From JALGWA01 sp964604955 (GTDB lineage: Bacteria > Arandabacterota > Arandabacteria > Arandabacterales > JALGWA01), in NCBI GenBank assembly GCA_964604955.1, contig CAZSBE010000090.1, forward strand, positions 1 to 11,825: a stretch of 11,825 nt of DNA, given 5' to 3'. Shown here in pieces: positions 6,835 through 11,825 of the stretch. The notes beneath the pieces were generated by a model. That model saw only the letters and a program-made list of their open reading frames with translations. It was not told the DNA's origin and did not search any database. Both the position numbers and the translations under genes were made by a program. Within the stretch, counting starts at the first letter, position 1. Each line of letters opens with the position of its first letter.

Positions 6835-7702
6835 GGCCGCCTCCCTTCAGGATCTCGACCGCGATCTCGTCAATGGTCATTCTCGTTTCCTGGATGCCTT
6901 CGACACTGAATGTCCGGAGATGCGCGAGCGTGGCGTCCGCGTCGGCGCTTATCACCTGGTGCTCGTTCTTTTCCATAAGATGCTCTACCGCCGCCTTCAA
7001 GACCGGGACTTCGCCGGCCGCCCGGAAAGAGATGCGGCGCCACTTGTCGAGGAGGTCGTCCTTGGGGCAGCGCAGCATTAACTTGCCGTCTATCAGAAAC
7101 GCGAGCTCGTCGGCGATGCGGTTGATGTCGGGAAGAATGTGGGTCGCATAGAGTATCGAGCGCTCGCCGCTTTCCAGGACCTCGAAGAGCGCGTCCAGCA
7201 CTTCTTTTCTTACGACCGGGTCCAGGCCCGTCGTGGGCTCGTCGAGAAGGAGCAGGCGCGGGGAGTGCGCGAGCGCGCTCACGAGCGAGAGCTTCACCCG
7301 GTTTCCGGTCGATAGGTCCTTGGCCTTCTTATCGAGGGGCAGGCTGAAGCGGCGCGCCAGGTCGCGCGCGATTTCGGCTGACCAGCGCGGGTAGAACCTG
7401 GAGCGGAACGCGAGGTTCTGCTCGCCCGTCCAGCCCTCGAAGAAGGCATGCCTGTCGCCTACATAGCCGATGTCGAGCTTCCAGTCGGGCTTCTCGGGGT
7501 CGTTGGGTTTGCCGAAGAACTCCACCCGCCCGCCGTCGGCTCTCTCGAGCCCGGCGATGCAATGGAAAGTCGTGGTTTTGCCGGACGCGTTGGGCCCTAT
7601 GTACCCGAGGACCGTGCCCGGTTCCAGTTCCATGTTCAGGGGCCCGAGCTGGAATCCAGGATACCTCTTCACAAGGTCGGTTATGTTCATCGCCTTTGTC
7701 AT
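6812..7702 (-). CDS. ABC transporter ATP-binding protein, YtrB/BcrA-like
   Basis: This 296-aa cytoplasmic ATPase should energise the two permeases. Walker A is GPNASGKT (residues 36-43), the signature is LSTGN (130-134), Walker B is LLLLDEPT (150-157, catalytic E155) and the switch histidine is H188 in YATHI. The signature ends in Asn rather than the usual Gln, and the Q-loop position reads GYVGDRH with no Gln. Both departures occur in YtrB-type exporter ATPases, as I recall, and do not suggest loss of function. The segment WTGEQNLAFRSRFYPRW is also typical of that group. A C-terminal extension of about 85 residues follows the ATPase core. ATG at 7702 overlaps the GntR stop (ATGA), with AAGGAG at 7710-7715. 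Confidence 0.93.
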   Translation of the reverse strand: MTKAMNITDLVKRYPGFQLGPLNMELEPGTVLGYIGPNASGKTTTFHCIAGLERADGGRVEFFGKPNDPEKPDWKLDIGYVGDRHAFFEGWTGEQNLAFRSRFYPRWSAEIARDLARRFSLPLDKKAKDLSTGNRVKLSLVSALAHSPRLLLLDEPTTGLDPVVRKEVLDALFEVLESGERSILYATHILPDINRIADELAFLIDGKLMLRCPKDDLLDKWRRISFRAAGEVPVLKAAVEHLMEKNEHQVISADADATLAHLRTFSVEGIQETRMTIDEIAVEILKGGGHVAHNQG

Positions 7703-8115
7703 GACTTCTCTCCTTTGCGTCCGTCCGTCTTGCCGCCGGACTTGAGCTCCAGTAAGATGACCCTGAACGCGGCCATGATCTCCTCGCCGGTCATGCCCTC
7801 GGCGAAGGCCTCCGCCATAAGCGGTCGCATGTCCTCAATGAATTTGTGCTTGGCCATTTCTTTCTTCCTGCCTTCTTGGATCTCCGAAACGAAAAACCCC
7901 TTGCCCCGGCGGGAGTGTATGAGGCCGTCCCTCTCGAGTTGCTCGTAGCCGCGCTGCACGGTGATTACGCTCACATGCGCGTCGCGCGCGAGCCCCCTTA
8001 TGGAGGGCAGCACCTCACCCGCCCCGAGCTCCCCTGCCAGTATCTTGGCCCTTATCTGCCGCGATATCTGGCTCTGCAGGGGCTCATCCGACAGATCAGT
8101 GAGATTAAGCAGCAT
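7699..8115 (-). CDS. GntR-family (YtrA-type) transcriptional regulator
   Basis: The 138-aa protein has an N-terminal winged helix-turn-helix at residues 10-75, including VLPSIRGLARDAHVSVITVQ and GYEQLERDGLIHSRRGKGFFV, followed by a short helical tail of about 55 residues. That architecture is the YtrA subfamily, usually linked to ABC exporter genes and often repressing its own operon. ATG at 8115 with GAGGAG upstream is preferred over an upstream start because residues 1-12 (MLLNLTDLSDEP) match the start of the phosphatase fusion. It overlaps that gene by 11 bp and the ATPase gene by four, so all are co-transcribed. The near-match of N-termini suggests the two GntR domains came from one duplication. 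Confidence 0.93.
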   Translation of the reverse strand: MLLNLTDLSDEPLQSQISRQIRAKILAGELGAGEVLPSIRGLARDAHVSVITVQRGYEQLERDGLIHSRRGKGFFVSEIQEGRKKEMAKHKFIEDMRPLMAEAFAEGMTGEEIMAAFRVILLELKSGGKTDGRKGEKS

Positions 8116-9253
8116 CGGATTGCCTCTCCTCTTTGCTGTCAACTTTGAAAACCATGAGAGTCCTGTCGTCGGCGGGCGAGCCCGCGCCGCAGAACTCGGC
8201 AAGATCGTCCTTGATCAGATCTATGATTTCACGGGGGCTCCGGGCGCGGTTCCGGACCAGGAGATTCCGGAGCCGCAGCTCGCCGTAGTTGTCCCCGTTC
8301 GAATTCATGGCGTCTGTGATGCCGTCGGTGTAGAAGAGAACGATGTCGCCGGGCCCGACTCTTACAGTTTCGGTCTCATGGCCGTACACGGGAAGAACAC
8401 CCAGAGCCGGGCCCGTGCTTTCCAGGGCCTCTGTCCCGCCGCCGGCGCGTACCAGCATGGGGAAGTCATGGCCCGCGTTGGAGTACTCGAGACATCCGGT
8501 CCGCTGATCGTATATGCCGTAGAAGAGCGTCGCGAAATAGTGCGCCGCCGTGTTGCGCTCGAGGTGGCTGTTGAGGTTCTCGAGCGTGCGTACGACGGTG
8601 TCGCCGTTTCCGACGCCGCTTTTTAATATGGCCTGCATCTGCGCTATCAGCATGGCGGCCGGCATGCCGTTTCCGGAGGCGTCGGCGATCACCAGGCCCG
8701 CGCGGCCGTCGTCGATTGCGAAGTAGTCATAGAAGTCACCGCCCACGGTGCGGGAGGGTGATGTATAAGCGGCAAGCGAGAAGCCGCCGCTGCCGTCCCA
8801 CTCGCCGGGTAGCAGGTCCGCCTGGAGCTGGCGGGCCATCCTGAGCTCGTCCTCCATCCGGCGCTCATCGAGAGGCTCAAGACGGAGGTGCGAGGCGCTC
8901 ATCCCGTCGCCGTAGGAACTGGAAACGGGCTCCCGCGAGAGGGGCTGAATCGCGTTTGGCCAGGACTCGTATCCCATGGGTCTCTGCGCCGAAACCGCCT
9001 GCCGCACTTCGTGAGTCAGATTGGCGACAAGCAGACTCTCCCCTGAGCCGCGCACTATCAAACCCTGTCGAGCCAGCTCCGTGTAGGCCCGCTTCACAGT
9101 ATTCTTGCTGACTCTGTGCTCTCTCGCGAGTGCCCTCAAAGAAGGGAGCCCGTCTCCGGCCACCAGCTCACTCTCGATGATCTTCTCGGCCAGCTGGCTG
9201 TATATCTGCCGGTAGAGCGGCTCGGCCGAGAGGTCTGTGAGATTGAGTAGCAC
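8105..9253 (-). CDS. GntR DNA-binding domain fused to SpoIIE/RsbU-type PP2C phosphatase
   Basis: The 382-aa protein joins a GntR winged helix-turn-helix (residues 10-75, with GLPSLRALAREHRVSKNTVK) to a PP2C-type phosphatase domain (about 130-372) through a poorly conserved linker. A helix RRMEDELRMARQLQADLLP (131-149) is the kind that precedes RsbU/SpoIIE phosphatase domains. The metal-binding acidic residues are in place: GGDFYDYF (D173), VIADASGNG (D191), LFYTDG (D310) and ADDRT (D362-D363), so activity is expected. Start GTG at 9253 is chosen because AGGAGG (9262-9267) lies eight nt upstream and the N-terminus matches that of the next GntR. In place of a ligand-sensing domain this regulator carries an enzyme. 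It heads the ABC operon. Its phosphoprotein partner is not visible here. Confidence 0.92.
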   Translation of the reverse strand: MLLNLTDLSAEPLYRQIYSQLAEKIIESELVAGDGLPSLRALAREHRVSKNTVKRAYTELARQGLIVRGSGESLLVANLTHEVRQAVSAQRPMGYESWPNAIQPLSREPVSSSYGDGMSASHLRLEPLDERRMEDELRMARQLQADLLPGEWDGSGGFSLAAYTSPSRTVGGDFYDYFAIDDGRAGLVIADASGNGMPAAMLIAQMQAILKSGVGNGDTVVRTLENLNSHLERNTAAHYFATLFYGIYDQRTGCLEYSNAGHDFPMLVRAGGGTEALESTGPALGVLPVYGHETETVRVGPGDIVLFYTDGITDAMNSNGDNYGELRLRNLLVRNRARSPREIIDLIKDDLAEFCGAGSPADDRTLMVFKVDSKEERQSDAA

Positions 9254-9282
9254 TTGTATCGCCTCCTGTCTGTATCGTTCAT

Positions 9283-9307
9283 ACTGTCTATACGCATTAT
9301 ATACAGT
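9283..9307. promoter_or_regulatory. Predicted GntR operator over the -10 box
   Basis: Left arm ACTGTCTATA (9283-9292) and right arm TATATACAGT (9298-9307) form a near-perfect inverted repeat (nine of ten positions) around a 5-nt spacer. The -10 box of the operon promoter is inside it, so a bound protein would block transcription. A second, shorter element, GTAT (9272-9275) and ATAC (9281-9284), also has a 5-nt spacer and lies just downstream. Either or both GntR proteins of the operon are the likely ligands. Confidence 0.65.
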
Positions 9308-9324
9308 CGGCACCAAGATGTCAA
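9296..9324 (-). promoter_or_regulatory. Perfect-consensus sigma70-type promoter of the GntR-ABC operon
   Basis: Read on the minus strand, TTGACA (9324-9319) is followed by exactly 17 nt and TATAAT (9301-9296). Both hexamers match consensus in all six positions. Transcription should begin near 9289, giving a leader of about 36 nt before the GTG start. A promoter this strong over a palindrome fits repression by the operon's own GntR proteins. Confidence 0.88.
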
Positions 9325-9334
9325 CCCTTAAATA

Positions 9335-9386
9335 AAAAAAAGATGGGGTCAGAAAAAAAGATGGGGTCAGGTCTTAGAATGCACAG
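9335..9386 (+). repeat. Dispersed repeat copy C with duplicated head
   Basis: An 18-bp unit, seven A then GATGGGGTCAG, occurs twice in perfect tandem (9335-9352 and 9353-9370). The second copy continues through GTCTT and the tail AGAATGCACAG to 9386. It lies between the end of the sulfatase-like gene and the promoter of the GntR operon. Confidence 0.85.
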
Positions 9387-9404
9387 GCCCCGAAGCGCGG
9401 GACC
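9386..9404 (-). terminator. Weak hairpin after the sulfatase-like gene
   Basis: On the minus strand GGTCCCG (9404-9398) can pair with CGGGGCC (9392-9386), one pair being G-T, around a 5-nt loop. It begins about ten nt after the stop of the sulfatase-like gene. T tracts occur only about 27 nt further on, inside repeat copy C, so the call is weak. Confidence 0.3.
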
Positions 9405-9413
9405 GCCGCCGGA

Positions 9414-11210
9414 TTACTGGATGTAACCCAGGGAGCGGAGCTCCTTCCTCGTCTCATCGGTGAGAGTTATGGCCGTCTCGCCCCTGAAAACGTCCTCGGT
9501 TATCCATACTGCGATATAGGGGCTTTCCGCCGGGCGGCGCGCGGGCCTGCCTCTGGCCTTGATCTTCTCCCGCTTGGCCTTCTGCGTAAACGGCATCTCT
9601 GACGGCTTCTCGAGTCCGGCCCCGAGATAAGTGCTCGGCAGGGCGGACCTGCCGTCTATCTTGAGGTCGAACCTCACCGGAATCTCGGCGGGAGTCGACT
9701 TGAAGGCGAGGAGCATCCGGTCTTTGACCACGAGGCCCTTGATGGTGAGCGTGTGCTGGTCGGTTGCCGAAGCGGCCGCGCGCTTGACCTCGATGAGCTC
9801 GCCGTCCGGCTGAACCAGCCTGGTAAGATAGACCCGGCCTGCGGAGGGTCCCTTCCTCGCGGCTATCTCGATATCGAAAGTCCGCGGGCTTCCGCCGCCG
9901 GCCATCTCGACATACCAGGTCTCGTCTATATCCAGTAAGGTCCGGTATAGCGTCTGCTCGAGAAGATCGAGCGAGCTGCCCCCCGCTGCGATGAGATCGT
10001 GGGTCTCGCCCGGATCTTCTGCGACATTGTAGAACTCGCGCCCGCAAGTTATCAGATTGTATATGAGCTTATTCGGCTGCGCGGTCACGGACTTCTTCTC
10101 CGCTCCCAGCCTTATGGCTTCGGCAAAAGCTATGTGCGGCGGCAGCAGGCTACCGGCGCGCCGCTCGACCGAGCCTCCGCCCGTGAGATAGGGAACGAGG
10201 CTCACGCCCTCGAAGTGGGCCGGCGGCTCGAGCCCCAGAAGGTCGAATACGGTCGGGGTCACATCGAGCAGGCGGACCTGGTTTCTGACCCTCGCGCCTT
10301 CTCCTATCCTGCCCGGGAGGGAGACGATAAGCGGAACGTGAATAAGCTCGTCATAAAGAGTGTGGCCGTGCTCGAAGCCTCCGTGTTCGAAAAACTCCTC
10401 GCCGTGATCGCCCAGGAGGATCACTACCGTGTTCTCGGTGAGGCCGCGGTCTTTGAGCCCGCGCATGAGCGCCCCGAAGGCCTCGTCAACGTATACGATT
10501 TCCCCGTCGTAAAGATCGATTATCTCGGCCCAGTCGTCCGCCGTCAGCTCTTTCATTTCCTCGAAGAGTCTGTCGCGGGATTTGGAGAAGCCCTCTATGT
10601 CGAAGGGGTTCTTGATCCTCCCTCGGTAGCCCTTGTGGAACAGATCGTCGTACCCGGCTGGCGGCCCGTAGGGAATGTGCGGGTCGAAGTAGTGAACGAA
10701 CATGAAAAACGGACCGCCGCGAACCTTGTCTATCCAGGCGAGCGCGTCGCGGGTCGTGCCGTCGCCCCGCCTCCCGTCAAGGGGCGTCATATCGTAGAAA
10801 TCGAAGCCGCGGGAGAGTCCGAACTCGGGTTTGAGCGCGGGCGCGTTTATGATGGCTCCGGTCGCGTAACCGCGTTGCTTCAGCATGGTGGCAAGCGTTG
10901 GAACTGATTCGCGGATCCTGGAGTTCACGTCCATCGAACCGTGCTGGCTGGGGTAGAGGGACGTGAAGACCGTGGCGAAGGATGGCGCTGTCCACGGCGC
11001 CTGGCTCAAGGCGTTCTCGAAGAGCACTCCGCCCGCCGCAAACTCGTCGATGTTGGGGCTTGTCTCGCGCTCGTATCCGTAACACCCGAGGTGGTCCGGC
11101 CGAAGCGTGTCGATGCCGACCACTATGACGTTGAGCGGCCTTTCCCCGGTTCCGCATGAAAGTACGAGGGCCAGGATGGCCACCCCTGCTCCGAGAAGAT
11201 TCTTCAGCAT
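9414..11210 (-). CDS. Sulfatase/alkaline-phosphatase superfamily lipoprotein with Thr nucleophile
   Basis: The 598-aa protein starts with a lipoprotein signal peptide (MLKNLLGAGVAILALVLSC, lipid attachment at Cys19), so it is probably anchored in a membrane on the outside or periplasmic face. Superfamily metal-site motifs are present: GIDTLRPDHLG (D34), HYFDPHIPY (about 173-181) and LLGDHGEEF (D268, H269), then FEHGHT. At the nucleophile position of sulfatases (C-x-P-S-R) it reads T-A-P-S-F (T74), so no formylglycine can form and it is more likely a phosphatase or phospho-transferase than a true sulfatase. Beyond residue 420 is a domain of about 170 residues shared with the next gene, ending ETRKELRSLGYIQ. 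The start ATG at 11210 precedes the signal peptide. An in-frame ATG at 11222 lies inside repeat copy D. No clear ribosome binding site is seen for either. Confidence 0.88.
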   Translation of the reverse strand: MLKNLLGAGVAILALVLSCGTGERPLNVIVVGIDTLRPDHLGCYGYERETSPNIDEFAAGGVLFENALSQAPWTAPSFATVFTSLYPSQHGSMDVNSRIRESVPTLATMLKQRGYATGAIINAPALKPEFGLSRGFDFYDMTPLDGRRGDGTTRDALAWIDKVRGGPFFMFVHYFDPHIPYGPPAGYDDLFHKGYRGRIKNPFDIEGFSKSRDRLFEEMKELTADDWAEIIDLYDGEIVYVDEAFGALMRGLKDRGLTENTVVILLGDHGEEFFEHGGFEHGHTLYDELIHVPLIVSLPGRIGEGARVRNQVRLLDVTPTVFDLLGLEPPAHFEGVSLVPYLTGGGSVERRAGSLLPPHIAFAEAIRLGAEKKSVTAQPNKLIYNLITCGREFYNVAEDPGETHDLIAAGGSSLDLLEQTLYRTLLDIDETWYVEMAGGGSPRTFDIEIAARKGPSAGRVYLTRLVQPDGELIEVKRAAASATDQHTLTIKGLVVKDRMLLAFKSTPAEIPVRFDLKIDGRSALPSTYLGAGLEKPSEMPFTQKAKREKIKARGRPARRPAESPYIAVWITEDVFRGETAITLTDETRKELRSLGYIQ

Positions 11211-11214
11211 GCGA

Positions 11215-11269
11215 TTGTGCATTTCAAGACCTGACCCCTATTGAATAAAGACCTGACCCCTATTGAATA
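11215..11269 (-). repeat. Dispersed repeat copy D with 22-bp duplicated head
   Basis: On the minus strand AGGGGTCAGGTCTT followed by GAAATGCACAA (11239-11215) is nearly identical to copy B. The head unit, read on the + strand as AAGACCTGACCCC then TATTGAATA, occurs twice in perfect 22-bp tandem (11226-11247 and 11248-11269). The element fills nearly the whole gap between the two sulfatase-like genes. The stop codon of the upstream gene and an in-frame ATG of the downstream one both lie inside it. Confidence 0.88.
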
Positions 11270-11825
11270 TAGCCTATGGCGCGGAGTTCCTTCCTGGTTT
11301 CCTCGTTCATGTCTATCGCCGTCTCGCCCTGGTACTTGCCCTCCGTAAGCCAGATGAGGAAGTAGGGCGGCGACGGTCTCCCTCCGGGAACGCCCCGGGA
11401 CTTGAGTTTGGGTTTGTTGGCCCGCTGGGTGAACGGCATCTGGCCGAGACTTTCCAGGGACGGCCCGAGATATGTTTCTTCCGCGGCCGGCCTGCCGTCT
11501 ATCTTGAGGTCGAAGTTAACGGGAATGTTGTCGGGACCGGCCTTCACTGCGAGCGTGAGCCTGCCGGACAGGGTCAGGCCCTCGATGCTCAATCTCTGCG
11601 CCTGCCTTCCGGGCGTCACCAAATCTTCTACGTCACGCACCCTGCCGCCTTCCTCCACGGCCTTGTAAAGATAGACGCGGCCTATGGCGGGCTGCTTCTC
11701 AGATGTGAGGGAGATGTCGAAGTCGTGAGGTTCGCCTCCGCCGTTCATCTCTATGTACCACGTATCGGAAATGTCGAACATGGCGCCGTAGAGCAGGTCT
11801 TCCAGCGCCGCCAGCGGCCCTGCCT
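11260..11825 (-). CDS. Second sulfatase-superfamily protein, C-terminal part only (runs off right edge)
   Basis: An open frame without a start reaches the right edge, so the 188 residues seen are the end of a longer protein. They align along their whole length with the last ~185 residues of the neighbouring sulfatase-like lipoprotein: DTWYIEMNGGG, GRVYLYKAV, NFDLKIDGRPA, YLGPSLE, MPFTQ, GETAIDMNEE and TRKELRAIGYIQ. The metal and nucleophile motifs would lie outside the window, so its catalytic class is inferred from its partner. It is the upstream copy of a tandem duplication and ends in TAG (11262-11260) inside repeat copy D. A start at 11781 is only an internal Met. Confidence 0.82.
   Translation of the reverse strand, partial: AGPLAALEDLLYGAMFDISDTWYIEMNGGGEPHDFDISLTSEKQPAIGRVYLYKAVEEGGRVRDVEDLVTPGRQAQRLSIEGLTLSGRLTLAVKAGPDNIPVNFDLKIDGRPAAEETYLGPSLESLGQMPFTQRANKPKLKSRGVPGGRPSPPYFLIWLTEGKYQGETAIDMNEETRKELRAIGYIQ

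Noticed and set aside
9335..9386. CRISPR-like or satellite array
   Set aside because: Only two tandem copies, without spacers, and they are partial copies of a repeat found elsewhere singly.
9999..10907. Plus-strand ORF (302 codons) over the sulfatase-like gene
   Set aside because: It is antisense to conserved metal-site motifs and has no family features.

Overview
The window is GC-rich, densely coded bacterial DNA. The second tandem alkaline-phosphatase/sulfatase-superfamily protein is a predicted lipoprotein, and there is a FlgD-like C-terminal remnant of a secreted protein. With the treY-malQ pair and YtrA-type GntR regulators, these suggest a Gram-negative, probably uncultivated or deltaproteobacteria-like lineage. 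That placement is an inference and cannot be fixed from the sequence alone.

Layout, left to right. The + strand carries the 3' part of a tRNA-Lys(CTT) with its terminator, then a promoter, treY (maltooligosyl trehalose synthase, apparently with a CTG start), malQ (4-alpha-glucanotransferase, ATGA overlap) and ssrA (tmRNA) behind its own sigma70-type promoter. About 400 nt follow with no intact gene: a dispersed repeat, an odd interleaved inverted-repeat block, and a fragment encoding the C-terminal end of a FlgD-like domain. The minus strand then carries a tight five-gene operon (9253 down to 5471): a GntR DNA-binding domain fused to a SpoIIE/RsbU-type PP2C phosphatase, a stand-alone GntR regulator, an ABC ATPase, and two paralogous six-helix membrane proteins. 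It is driven by a perfect-consensus promoter (TTGACA, 17 nt, TATAAT) whose -10 box lies in a 25-bp near-palindrome, the expected form of an autoregulatory GntR operator. Further right, also on the minus strand, are two tandem alkaline-phosphatase/sulfatase-superfamily genes. One is complete; the other is cut by the right edge. They share a C-terminal domain.

A short dispersed repeat (core GGGGTCAGGTCTT, then a few A/G, then AATGCACA) occurs at four boundaries between transcription units or genes. At two of them its head is tandemly duplicated.

The most interesting items are the GntR-PP2C fusion heading an ABC-transporter operon with a second GntR that has a near-matching N-terminus, and the dispersed repeat family, which at one place appears to supply the stop codon of one gene and an in-frame ATG of the next.
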